Source: Nymphaea colorata
Lineage: Eukaryota > Streptophyta > Magnoliopsida > Nymphaeales > Nymphaeaceae
Length of the DNA stretch: 64,000 nt
Assembly (NCBI RefSeq): GCF_008831285.2
Contig: NC_045141.1
Location: 2,172,001 to 2,236,000, forward strand
Direction: 5' to 3'
In this document: positions 1 through 10,892 of the stretch, piece by piece
How positions within the stretch are numbered: the stretch's first letter is position 1
Layout: each line of letters begins with the position of its first letter
The notes under the pieces: generated by a model
The model's database searches: none
What the model saw: only the letters and a program-made list of their open reading frames with translations
Told to the model about the DNA's origin: nothing
Made by a program: the position numbers and the translations under genes

Positions 1-657
1 AACTATTTTTGGGACCTAGTATAAGATATATCCTTACAACTAGACCACCCAATTAGACTAAAAAATCCCTCCATTAGTACTAGGAAGGAATTTAGACTCG
101 ACTACAATAGTCCCTATATTTTGATGAGAGAACAAGGAGAAATGGTGAGAGTTCAAACCGTAGATGACCCTGAAGAAGTCTATACAAATACCACAATCGT
201 GGTATACCAAAAATTTGGATTTATTAGGAGACCAAGACTATTAAAAAAAATGCATATAAGTAAGAGTCCTAGGACGTGCATTGGTATATGGTCACTTCTA
301 TTTTCAAGTGATTGCTTAAATGAGAAAATGAAATGGATAAAGTGCTCATCTTGTTCTATGTTTTAGACCAATGTCAAACTGTTTTTTAGTCTATATTGGG
401 TCAACCAATGTTAGTCAATGTCTAATTGAGTCTACCTTCGTATATCCAGATGAATTTTTCATATTTAGACAATATTTTTCTGTATAACCACATCTTGTTT
501 GTTGAATGCCAAGGTCGATATGGACTTCATGTCATCCCAATTGTAGTCTACCTACTCCAATGGTATCTATCATGATACCTTACCTTATGGTATCCTTATG
601 GTATATGTTTTTGTATCACTTAGAGAATTGTAGCCTTGAAGAAACTGTCAGTTTAAC
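1..657. other. Unassigned AT-rich sequence
   Basis: I see no recognisable gene, RNA or complete transposon here. Short open frames exist (for example 121-366), but none shows a motif I know. It probably belongs to the same decayed element as the plant-mobile-domain remnant that follows, but that is inference from adjacency only. Confidence 0.3.
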
Positions 658-1912
658 AATTCAACCTATCAACGACAGTCTGATCCATGTATCCACTAAA
701 AGTTGGAATCCCATAACCAACACATTTTAGTTTTTATGGAGTGAGATGACCGTCACCCTAAATGAATTTTCCCACATTATGGGACTTCTTGAACTTTAAG
801 GTGATCCTAGAGGACCAACCAAGAGTCAGTTCCTCATCAATCAAGAGAAGTCAAAATCCTAATAGTGATTCATTGACTCACCAAAAAAAAGGAGTTGGTC
901 ACTTCTAGAAAAAGTTGGACCTCAATGCATTCAGCTAGAAAGTCTCAGCAAAGAGCTTTCTCAATATGTTGACACAACCACACCCTCCAGCAATGGCGTA
1001 GATGAGCATGAGATTTACAAAGAACTTCGAATTGCTCACCTCTTTAAAAAATGAACCTACCAATCAATAGTGATGGCAACACTAGCTTTCCTCTACAAAG
1101 GACTCTCAATATTTTCAATCAGATATGCATTTTACATTAAAGGATGTGTCTTCACCATATCATTTTGGTTTTACAAAACATGGGGCCACAATCCAACCAT
1201 TTTCAGAATTCTCATGGGTGATTGTCCAATGTGAAGCACGACAGAAGAAAGAGAGCATCATTTGGGACTTCTTTGATGTAGAAGTCATCAAATCAAGATA
1301 CACATACAACCCAAACAAGAGTTGCCTACTTATGAGGCCCTATTTCATAGTGGAATATCATCCAGAGTGGTGTTCTCGTTAGTTCTCATAGCGACAAAGA
1401 TAGATTCATGAGATTAGATCAGAATGAATAGTTGCGAAGCACGAGCTGGATACTCTTGAGTGGTCTAGAACATATACTGCAGCCCAACAACATTGAGAAC
1501 TTTTTGGTCATATATACCTTGTCCTTAGTTCAACCGTGTGTCCTGACTATGCCAAATGGTAGGAAGACATCTGCCCATCTATCTTTTTTGGCTAGGTGTT
1601 AGAGTCTTCCAAAAAACATTAGTCAATCGAGTCATCAAACAATATTGTCTTATTCCAATACCAAAATGTTAAATCAAACATTTTGTCCTTCTTCAATGAA
1701 TATCTGTGATCAGATCATTCTTCAAAATCCTAACTCCTTATCTCTCTTAAGGCCAGTGAACATCCAATCTGTGGTAGAAACCAGAAAAGAGAGAAGAAAA
1801 AGGATAGAGATGGAATCTGAACAACAATGCAATCCTAAGAACAAGAATGAAGAATCATCTTCAAGATCCAGTATTGCTACAAAAACTCATGAACCAGATC
1901 AAGATGAATAAA
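658..1912 (+). pseudogene. Decayed plant-mobile-domain (PMD) gene remnant, probably transposon-borne
   Basis: One frame reads LIHVSTKSWNPITNTF, a stop at 728-730, then EMTVTLNEFSHIMGLLE (about 750-796). The order W-P-x-T-x-F, then E-M-T-V-T-L, then a G-L motif is the signature I associate with the plant mobile domain (aminotransferase-like, PF10536), found in MAIL/MAIN-like proteins and in several plant transposons. Further broken pieces follow at 1125-1382 (WDFF, PNKSCLLMRP) and 1645-1911, the latter ending in a lysine, glutamate and serine-rich tail, which suits the low-complexity C-terminus of such proteins. Stops and frame changes throughout show that it is dead. A profile search would be needed to confirm the family. 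The alternative is a degenerate gypsy ORF of similar composition. Confidence 0.38.
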
Positions 1913-2423
1913 AATGATTTCACAAGGTCATATTAAAATTCAACAAGTAACAAACAAAAATTGACAATAAAAAGAGGAAGAAAAACAAAGAAACATCATC
2001 TAGTGATAGAAAAACTTCTAATCACATTGCTACAAAACAAGTAGTGAAGATGACAATAAAGCTCCCAAAATGAAAAAGAAAAAAGGAGAATCTCTAAAGG
2101 TCAAACTACAAGAAAGTGAGAAAAAACTTAATACTATTCAACTCAAAGGAAAGAACAAAAGAAGTGATGCAGACCTTCCTACCTACCGTGAGGCCGAGAA
2201 CCAGGGCCAGCACGGCCAAGCAAGGCCAAGCAAGGCCAAGAGAGCCGAGCACCTTCAGCCAGGTTTGCAGCCAGCATGATGGAAAGCATAGATGTGCTAA
2301 GGGAGGCTAACGCAGAACTTGAAGTTGATGCAGTAGGCGGTGTGGGCGGAGCATCAACAGCGGAGTGCAAGCAGCGGGCTGAAGACTTCAAGGCTGAGCA
2401 GGCACGGGAAGTATACCTAGATC
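1913..2423 (+). other. Lysine-rich tail then a GC-rich fragment, origin unclear
   Basis: 1913-2165 continues the Lys/Glu-rich coding-like composition of the preceding remnant. At about 2170 the base composition changes abruptly to GC-rich, with a small direct repeat (ccaagcaagg, 2217-2236), and one frame reads a charged, helical-looking stretch (LREANAELEVD, AECKQRAEDFKAEQ). The abrupt change suggests a junction between two insertions. I do not recognise the second piece. Confidence 0.3.
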
Positions 2424-2444
2424 CGGTTATAGTGAGTTCGAACC

Positions 2445-2665
2445 CTGAGTCTAGTCCTGACACAGTCCAGCGCTGCCAGTTGCGCCGCCACCGTCCAGCG
2501 CTGCCGCCATCTAGTGCGCCGCCATCCAGCGCCGTTGTTCTCTGCTGCGCTGCCGCCCTCCAGCGCCGTCGCAGTCCAGCGTCGTCGCCCACTTCAGCGC
2601 CGCCGCCGCTGCCCATCGACGTCGCTCTCATCAGCACCACCACCGTCCAGCGCCGCTGCGTCTTG
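2445..2665 (+). repeat. GC-rich CCAGCGCYG-type low-complexity tract in the copia leader
   Basis: Short imperfect repeats built on ccagcgccg and gccgccatc fill this stretch, far more GC-rich than the rest of the window. They are in-frame with gag and would encode a Ser/Pro/Ala-rich leader, but gag proper starts at the ATG at 2711. Confidence 0.6.
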
Positions 2666-2710
2666 GTTGTCGTCTCTGGTTCTGGGTATTCTTTCTCCTT
2701 GGTGATTGTG

Positions 2711-5700
2711 ATGGCCGAGGAGATGTCCCTCAAGATCGATGATGCCCTAGACTCGGGCAGCAATACCAAGAGCGAGATCTTGCCTGTTCAAGTCCCCTCC
2801 ATCCGGCTGAACAAGGATAACTATCTCTCTTGGTCGGCTGCCCTAGAAATTGGGATAACCAGTCGTGGTCGCCTGTCCTACATTACTGGGGAGAAGCCTG
2901 CACCTTCAAAAACCGATCCGCGATGGGCTACTTGGGCGTTGGAAGATAGTCAGGTTAAAGTATGGATTATTAGTTCTGTTTCCGCAGATATTCAGCCTTT
3001 GATCTTGCGTAAATCGACTGCCTACGACATGTGGACTGTGCTTGCACGGATGTATTGCGTACGTACCAAATCAAACGTAGCATATACTCTCTTAAACAGG
3101 GTGACTTGTCTGTAGCCGCTTTCTTTGCAGACTAAGTGGGAGGAACTTGACTACCATGTGAATGATGACTGGCACTGTGGGTCTGATCATGCCTTGTACT
3201 GGGACAAAGAATGGATGGATCAGACGTTTATTTTCCTTGGAGGCTTACGCGATGAATTTGAATCCATTAGGAGCCAAATTCTCAATTGTGACGAGGTCCC
3301 CAGAATTGAAGAGGTGTATGCCCGTGTGGAATCTGAGGAACAGCGTCGCCAGGTGATGCATATTGACACCAGTCAGGGGAGTTCTCCTTCAGCCTTTGTT
3401 AGTCGTGCTTCTGGGATTGGACAGCGTCCTGCTCGGCGGTGTAGCCATTGCAACAAATCGGGACATTCTGTTGATTTTTGTTGGGATCTTCATCCTGAGA
3501 GGCGGCTTGTCCGGGGTCGTCCTCCTTCTAGCCGCCGGAGTCCTTCTGTGCCTGAGCCTAGTCAGAGTAGTCCTTCAAATGCTAAGCTTTCCTCCGATCA
3601 AATCAAAGAACTGCAAGCGTATATCAGCCGGCTGTCTACTACTCAGGAGGATGCTTCCACGTCTGAGGGGGCTAAGTTAGCCCAAGCTCTCGTGGCCACT
3701 AGTGACCAAGGTAATTCCTCACATGGTGATTGGATTGTTGACAGTGGCGCTACGCATCATATGACAGGGGACCCTAAGATGTTCCAAGAATACAAATTGT
3801 CTTCGGGGCAGCAACGTGTATCTATGACTGATGGTTCTTCTATCTCTGTAGCTGGAAAAGGGAGTTTGTCCTTGTTAAATAAATACTGTCTTCATAATGC
3901 TCTTCATGTTCCCAATATTCCTGTGAATTTGTTATCTGTCAGCAGTATTACTAAAGCACTCAACTGTAATATGATCTTTTCTGCTGATCGGTGTTTTCTG
4001 CAGGACTTGGTGACGGGGCAGAAGATTGGGATTGGTTCGGCTATTGATGGACTCTACAGACTGCCTGTGCAGGTTGCATCTGCTCTTATTTCAGCCACTA
4101 GTGGACAGTTGTCAGGCATGGAAGACAGATCTACTATTATGCGATGGCACGAGCGGCTTGGTCATCTTCCGTTTCCATTGATTAAGAAGTTGTTTCCTAG
4201 TTTGTTTCATTCTGTTTCCATGGACTCCTTCACCTGTGAAGTGTGTCAGTTGGCTAAACATGTTAGGGCCTCGTACCCTATTTCATTCAATAAAACCACT
4301 CGTCCATTTGCTTTGGTTCACTCTGATGTTTGGGGTCCTTCGGGAGTACTCACTTGTCGTGGTTTTCATTACTTTATGACCCTTATTGATGATTACTCCC
4401 GTTGTACGTTCGTGTATCTGTTGAAATAACGTAGTGAAGTTCCCGTTATTGTCAAAAATTTTGTGGCCTTTGTTGAGACTCAGTTTCAGACGTCTGTCCA
4501 AGCTTTTCGCACCAATAATGCTAGAGAGTATGTCTCTCAATCCCTAGATGATTTCTTGAAGAGCAAGGGTATTGTTCATGAAACGTCATGTAGTTACACA
4601 CCTCCCCAAAATGGCGTGGCTGAACGAAAGAATCGCCATTTGCTTGATGTTACCCGGGCTCTTCTGTTCCATCGACAGGTTCCCAAGCGCTACTGAGGTG
4701 ATGCGCTTCTCACTAGTGCCCACCTTATCAACTGTATGCCTACCCGTGTGTTGCAGGGCCATTCCCCATACTCTATGCTTTGGCCTACTCAGAATCCCTG
4801 GCCTCTTAATCCTCGGGTGTTCGGGTGTGTCTGTTTTGTTCATGACCATAGTCTCACCCTCAAGAAACTTGATCCTCGGTCTGTCAAGGCTGTCTTCCTG
4901 AGGTATTCCTCCACTCAGAAGAGATACAAATGTGTTGATCATACCACCTCTAAAGTCTATGTTTCTCGGGACGTCACCTTCCATGAACATGAGGCATACT
5001 TTCATGTGAATCCTCTTCAGGGGGAGTATCTAGGGCACAGTAGTGAAGAGTATTCCTCAAATCAGTTGATTCAGTTTACGGATTTCTTGGATTACAAGGC
5101 CAGTGACAGTGTGGCAGACACAGTCAGAGATGATAGAGACTGTCACATGGACGAGGGCCTTGTTGATAATCAGCCAACCCGTGATCATTTGTTTGGCCAG
5201 GTGTACAGAAGGAAGAAGACAGATCTGATTGAAAATGTTGATGTAACCAATCCCAATCCTGTGAGTTCCCGGGATGACCCAAGTCTAATCAATGAAGAGC
5301 TTCCTATAGCCCTGCGCAAGGGCACCAGGTCTTGCACTTCTCATCCTATTCAGAGATTTGTCTCTTATGCGAAATTGAGTAAGAATTACAAATGCTTTAT
5401 AACATCCTTGTCTAAGTCTGTTATTCCCAGGTGTGTGGAAGATGCTAGAGAGGATCCTAAATGGCTACAGGCCATGACAGAGGAGATGAATGCCTTGGCA
5501 AAGAATGACACTTGGGAAGTTGTGGATATTCCCAAAGGGACTCATTTAGTTGGTTCAAAGTGGGTGTTCAACGTGAAGTACAAACCAGATGGTACTGTGG
5601 AAAGGTATAAGGCTCGGCTTGTTGCAAAGGGGTTCAGCCAGAAATATGGTATTGATTATCTTGAAACCTTTGCCCCTGTTGCCAAACTGAAAACTGTGAG

Positions 5701-6959
5701 GGTCATATTAGCACTTGCCATGAAAAAGGGGTGGAGCATGGATCAAGAACGCATTCTTGAATGGCCATCTAGAAGAAGAGGTCTACATGAGTATGCCTCC
5801 TGGATATATTCAAAGTGGAAAATGCTGTCATCTCAAGAAAGCCTTGTATGGATTAAAGCAGTCTCCTAGAGCATGGTTTGAAAGACTGAGGATAGTGATG
5901 AAGACAAATGGATACAAACAGGGAAATGGTGATCACACCCTATTCATTAAGCAGAGAGATGGCCTGGTGAGTCTTCTTCTTGTGTATGTTGATGATATGA
6001 TAGTCACAGGTGATGATGAAGAAGAGAAAAAGAAGATGAAGGAGAGGTTAGCTGCTGAATTTGATCTTAAAGATTTGGGTAAACTAAGGTACTTTCTGGG
6101 GATAGAGATTACTCGGTCAGAGACAGGGCTGGTTATGAGCCAAAGGAAATACACTCTGGATCTTCTAAAGGAGACAGGCAAACTTGGATGCAGACCCTTT
6201 CTAACTCCAATGGAGTCCGGTACAAAGATAAGCATCAAAACTGACAACATCCTAGATGAGGAAGGAAAAGGGCGGTATCAGAGGCTGGTTGGTAAGCTCA
6301 TCTATCTTACTCTTACTCGCCCTGATATTACTTATGTTGTGAATGTGTTGAGTCAGTTTATGCATGCTCCTACTGATTGTCACTGGAAGAGTGCAGAAAG
6401 AGTGTTGGGGTACCTAAAGAATGACCCAGGAAAATGATTACTCTATACTCAGCAAGACCAACTTAATATTGAAGGATACTCTGACGCAGATTGGGCAGGA
6501 TGTACTGATACTAGGAGGTCTACCACAGGGTACTGCATCTTTCTGGGGAGTAACCTGGTTGTATGGAGAAGTAAAAGGCAAGAAGTTTGCTCTAGATCCA
6601 GTGCTGAGGCTGAATACAGGGCTGTAGCTATGGGAGTTACAGAAATGTTATGGTTAAAGATTCTCCTAGCAGATATTGGTGTTGAAACAGAAGAGAAGAT
6701 GAGGATGTACTACGACAACAAGTCTGCAATTAACCTTGCGAATAATCTCGTTCTGCATGACAGAACTAAACATGTGGAGATTGATCGCCACTTCATACGG
6801 GAACGCATAGATTCAAAGGAGTTGATCCTACCTTATATGAAGTCTGAAGATCAAATTGCAGATGTTCTAACCAAAGCCTTATGTACATCTCAATTCGAGA
6901 AAAATGTAAGCAAGCTTGGCATGTTTGACATGTATGCCAAGCTTGAGGGGGAGTGTTAA
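2711..6959 (+). pseudogene. Copia Gag-Pol polyprotein, inactivated
   Basis: The chosen start is the ATG at 2711 (MAEEMSLKIDDALDS). A copia gag follows (LNKDNYLSWSAALE), then a CCHC zinc knuckle (CSHCNKSGHSVDFC, about 3450), protease (DWIVDSGATHHMTG, about 3730), GAG-pre-integrase HHCC residues, integrase core (HSDVWGP, about 4320), reverse transcriptase with YVDDM (about 5985) and RNase H (SDADWAG, AEAEYRA, YDNKSAI). Breaks: frameshifts in gag near 3085 and 3128, stops at 4427 and 4694 (the latter where a Trp is usual), a frameshift near 5747 just before KNAFLNG, and a stop at 6435 where Gly is usual. The second integrase catalytic Asp appears as Asn (RTNNAREY, about 4510). The RNase H acidic residues remain. 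The gene ends at 6959, overlapping the LTR by six bases, as is common in copia elements. Confidence 0.92.
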
Positions 6960-7231
6960 CATATCATGTATAGGGAACCGGGTCTGGATCCAGACCCGGT
7001 CCCATGGGCACGGGTACCGAGAGTGGCTCGGTACCCTAGGCGGGTCTCCCTCTTATTTAATCCCACTTATGGTGTAATTGTTGATTAAGTGGAATAACAT
7101 TTTCTCTCTCCTAGGGTTGCGGTTGTGCCCCTAGGTTAGAGCTTCTCCGTGGTTTTTCACCTCTCTTTGAGGTTTTCCACGTATATTGTGTGTTCCTTCT
7201 CTTTCTCTCCATCTTGGTGTGTGTTTCTACA
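6954..7231 (+). repeat. 3' LTR of the copia element
   Basis: It begins TG right after the polypurine tract gaggggga-type run and ends CA, giving a 278-bp LTR. It holds a perfect 24-bp palindrome (6977-7000) and a second inverted repeat with 9-bp arms (7012-7020 / 7028-7036). A CT-rich 3' part (7130-7225) is typical of copia R-U5 sequence. The base after the LTR end starts the segment shared with 19862 onward. Confidence 0.85.
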
Positions 7232-8570
7232 ATAATAATCAAGAAACTCCAATACTTGCCAAAAAATCGTCATGAAATGTAACCATCAGAAAAGAAAAAC
7301 GAAATCAAAGTATGAATTTAGTGTGAACTGTCTCCCAAAATTATTCAAAAATAGCCAAATTCAGAAGCACTTAGAGTGATCCTGTATGTGGAACAAAATA
7401 CTTATACAATAACAAATTAATCAGCCTGCTTAGCAGCAGAAAACAACAGAAACAGCACCAGTGATGCCTCTGCAGGAAAGGATTCAGGAAAAGAGCAGCA
7501 ATCGTCAACATTGGCATGACAGCTGCATTGTTTCCATTGTTGTTATTGTTAGGCATGTGAGCTTATGCAGGCCACAAGAACATTTTACCTTCCTAGTTTA
7601 ATCCCTCGAAAGCATTTTATGACTAGACAAAGGCCGCAAAAACTCACGTTTTGATACAAGAACATGCCACGAATACTCTAGCCCATTAAGATTTATAATA
7701 ACTTTTGTAGGATTGACCAATGGCCTTACCTGCATATGCTGGAAAGGAAACAGTCAGAAAGATGAAACATAAACAGAAGAACCATCATCGACCAGTTAGC
7801 AATTGGTATATGCTTTAACTTTCCTGGAGGAAATAGGCAAATGAGAATTTTGCTCCAAATACACAAAGCCAGAAAATCATATATCTGCATTTTATCAATA
7901 TGAAAAAACATGAGCACCCTGTTCATGGGACTGTGTGTCAGTTCACACAGTAAAGAGTCAGACTTCACAACAGCCAAAAGGATTCATCCAGTCCAATGTG
8001 CCTAACAACCAAAAGAGTACAAGGAAAATGTACATTCCAATTGCACACAATTGGGCTTCAAAAGAATGAAATGCCATCACTATCAAGAATGAAAATGGAA
8101 GCATTCTCAAAACCCAAACATTTGCAACAGAAACAAGAAAGAAACACCAAGGACAAAAAAAAAAGTCAAAAAGAGGACCAAACTGTGTCTTATTTGTCTA
8201 CCTCCTCCTCGGTCTAAAATTTTCTCTTTTGGCTGTGTGGCTGTCTGAGACAAACCTAAGATAAGTATTCATTACTTCACAAAGTTCAACCATAACCCCT
8301 GGATCCCAGTGCAATTTCCTGGATGAATCCAAAACAATCATCTAAAGAATGCAATCTGAGTTTATAAATTAGAAGCTCAGATATCAAAACTCAAAAGTAC
8401 TACCTGACACGCTTGCCTGTTGAAACACATATTCATGATGGAAAGTTTATATTGATCTATTATTTCATTATCTAAAATGACCTAGCAAGCATCTATGCAC
8501 AACAACATGCATCTTGTAGAGCACGTGATCAAAGATCAGCAAATCAATTTTGTGGAACATAACCATTGTG
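7232..8570. other. Intron-like or intergenic part of copy 1
   Basis: No certain exon is seen. On the minus strand 8265-8345 has an open stretch (LDSSRKLHWDPGVMVELC) between an AG and a GT that is conserved in copy 2. I do not recognise it, and it could be an exon by chance. Confidence 0.3.
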
Positions 8571-8796
8571 CCAAGTCACATAGGTATTGCTTTTATGGAG
8601 CAGTATCCATACCCATATGGATACGTCATCGGTACAGGTACCGGTATGCCCATGCTACGTCTCGAGTACAATCAACATACCCAAGACCATATCCTTCTTT
8701 TCTTTTTTTTGGACATGCTCAATGTTAACCAAGTCCATTTCTGTCTGAAAATTAGGGTTTTTATTCTTTTCTTTTTTTGGACTCATGAATGTGTTG

Positions 8797-8840
<44 letters not shown>

Positions 8841-8895
8841 TCGTACCCAAGTTTTTTTTTTTAAAATGATATGTACCCGTACCTCTGTGACATAG
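8571..8895. mobile_element. hAT-like MITE with 8-bp target duplication, copy 1
   Basis: The element is flanked by CCATTGTG on both sides (8563-8570 and 8896-8903). Its ends are imperfect inverted repeats: the left starts CCAAGTCACATAGGTATTG and the right, read in reverse, starts CTATGTCACAGAGGTACGG. It has no coding capacity and contains a (TA)n run. The same insertion with the same target duplication is present in copy 2, so it predates the duplication. The 8-bp duplication suits the hAT superfamily. Confidence 0.8.
8799..8838. repeat. (TA)n microsatellite
   Basis: Uninterrupted TA dinucleotides inside the MITE. The copy 2 counterpart lies at about 21478-21517. Confidence 0.95.
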
Positions 8896-9072
8896 CCATT
8901 GTGAAGCACAACACTATTGAAATAAGCCAAAACAACTGCCAAGAAAACCACTCTAGTCATGGGCACACCCAAACACCTAAAAAAATCCTTCATATACACA
9001 AAATCAAACTAAAACAATATTCCATGTTTGAGAACAAGACAAAGATATTTCCACAGGAAAATACAGACTTAC

Positions 9073-9876
9073 TTGATAAAGTCAGTTGTTCGCTCGTACA
9101 TTCCTCGTCCAACATAATGTCTTTCCTTAAATCAGAAAAGAACAGCTGTTAGGAACAACAATAAATGAATAAGATCCATACAAAATACAACGGGAAGAAC
9201 AATGGAGAAACCAAACCTGATGCATCCACTTGATAAATCTCATAACAGGCCATTGATCACATCGGTTTGTCAGCCTATGACAAAGCTGGAATGCGCATGA
9301 GTAGGCTAAAGGCCAGCTGAACACTTGCATATGCAATTAGAACAAAGATGTAAGTCTTGTAGAAAACAAACCTTGGATTTTGAAGTCCCTTCCTGCAAGG
9401 TTATCACTATCATAGTTTAGATTTGACAATCTATGACTACATGATTCGACAAAGGACAAATAAACATAAAACAGTAGGTGCAGCGACATCAAAGTGAAGT
9501 CTTTCGGATTAAAAAAGAAACAACAACACAAAAAACTCACACATAAAGATATGATACAAATGCTGAAGCAACACCAAACCAAAGAAAACGGACAACAATT
9601 CTCATCACAGCTAAACGACGAGTTGTTGAATATGCCCCATACATCATGACAATGTCCAGTACACCTACATGATTAAAGGAAACAGATGATGTAAAATCAT
9701 GGCCTACTCCTTGCCTCCTAAATGACATCAAGAAACAACGCAAGAGAATTCCAAGCAGTACTGGTAAACTTACTCTCAAAAAACTTCATTATTACAAAAC
9801 TAGGACCTAAACTTAGTAGCTCATTTAAGGTCTTTGAATTGAAATTCCCTTTGTTGAAAGCAAGGATAGTCAGCCC
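9073..9876 (-). pseudogene. Callose synthase (glucan synthase-like) gene fragment, copy 1
   Basis: Four exons with GT-AG borders join in phase: 9876-9774 (GLTILAFNKGNFNSKTLNEL, ending FFES), 9664-9541 (VLDIVMMYGAYSTTRRLAV then WFGVASAFVSYLYV), 9392-9217 (LLMRIPACHRLTNRCDQW and MRFIKWMHQ) and 9125-9073 (ERHYVGRGMYERTTDFIK). These are the conserved membrane-adjacent segments of callose synthases (GT48), plasma-membrane enzymes that make beta-1,3-glucan from UDP-glucose, between the N-terminal region and the catalytic domain. A full gene encodes nearly 2000 residues, so this is a small slice. An extra T in the third exon, at the Pro-Ala-Cys-His motif, breaks the frame, and copy 2 lacks it. No further exons are seen on either side. 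The closest subfamily looks like the GSL8/GSL10 type, but I am unsure. Confidence 0.9.
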
Positions 9877-9955
9877 CTGCACGCATAATATGAAATTGAC
9901 ATTAAGCATCAAATAGATAACAAGCTCATAGTAATCTAAATCATGAATGAGGATC

Positions 9956-10450
9956 GCAGAAGAAATAAATACTACAATTATATGTTATATTGTATAAAAT
10001 ACAATAAACATATAACATTATATATACATTAGAAGTTACTACGTATAACATACTTTATACACGTATTATAATGCATAATGTATATAATTATAGTAATGTC
10101 TATTAATGATATATTACTAGAACCATAATGTATACATATAATATGTAATATATTATATTATGTATTATATGTTAAACGTATAATATATATGATACGTGTT
10201 ATTGTATATATATAATACTATAGCATATATACTAATAACATATTATATAATATACATGTATTATACATGAAATATTATACCACATATGTATGTACATATA
10301 TATTACATATTGTATGATAATATATATGTGTACGTCTGATATTACATACTTGTTATATAGTACATATATATGTCACGGTTGTATATGTTATATTTTAAAA
10401 TATTATATATATACATATAGGTATATACATATATATATATATATATATTA
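9956..10450. repeat. TA-rich low-complexity sequence with hairpins
   Basis: Nearly all bases are A or T in shuffled TATA, ATGTTATA and ACATATA words, with several short inverted repeats (for example 9979-9995 against 10000-10016). It lies in an intron of the dead callose synthase fragment and occurs only in copy 1, since copy 2 has lost this interval. Confidence 0.75.
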
Positions 10451-10812
10451 ATCACAAATGCAGTCTTTGGCTCCACTGAAGCAATGTTAAGATGCTTCAT
10501 ATAAGCATTACGCTTAACAAAAAAATTTGAAACTGCAACATACCTGCAAGATGATCCCCATATCAAATCACTTAGTTTGATAAATTTTGGACCATGTAAT
10601 TTGACAATGCTAAGGCATACATGCAAAAACAAACAATGTGGGCAAAGAGGTGAAGAGCATTGAAACATGAAAGGGTTTCCTTGTTGAAACGTACCAAAAC
10701 TTATCATGAGTAAGACTGGAACCATTCTGTCATACCTGTTGTCCCACAAACAATTCTCATTCGTCAAAGATTGACCAAAAAACTCTTATGCTTGTACAAA
10801 TTCGGCACTTAC

Positions 10813-10892
10813 AAGTGCTGCAGGATCTTTTGGGATGAAATCTTGCACACTATACACCTGAACTGAACCATCTTTAAGTTCCTCCCGTATGC
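10813..10892 (-). other. Probable exon of an unrecognised gene
   Basis: An 80-bp open stretch has a consensus acceptor (GATGCAG) and a consensus donor (GTAAGT) and reads IREELKDGSVQVYS followed by VQDFIPKDPAAL. The composition and borders look like a genuine exon on the same strand as the callose synthase exons. I do not recognise the protein. It is not any callose synthase segment I know, so it may come from a third gene or from a poorly conserved part of that gene. Confidence 0.5.

Larger units (their letters stand above)
2424..7231 (+). mobile_element. Ty1/copia LTR retrotransposon, 5'-truncated (no 5' LTR)
   Basis: A gag-protease-integrase-reverse transcriptase-RNase H order (copia order, integrase before RT) is followed by a purine-rich tract at 6941-6953 and a 3' LTR that starts TGTTAAC at 6954 and ends CTACA at 7231. 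No sequence resembling this LTR occurs upstream of gag and no clear tRNA-Met primer site is seen, so the 5' end is lost. The left limit given is approximate, placed where the gag leader begins. Several stops and frameshifts mean the element cannot move on its own. Its 3' end abuts the left edge of the duplicated segment that follows. Confidence 0.9.

Noticed and set aside
2433-2443. gttcgaaccct, resembling a tRNA B box
   Set aside because: No A box or cloverleaf around it; it lies in the copia leader. No tRNA gene is found in the window.
8655-8999. Open frames through the (TA)n tracts (also at 55910-56150, 10342-10500)
   Set aside because: Tyr/Ile repeats translated from microsatellites; no splice or domain evidence.
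8940-8999. Possible next callose-synthase exon on the minus strand (VVFLAVVLAYFNS)
   Set aside because: Hydrophobic but not matching the expected segment, and it runs straight into the MITE; intron sequence is more likely.
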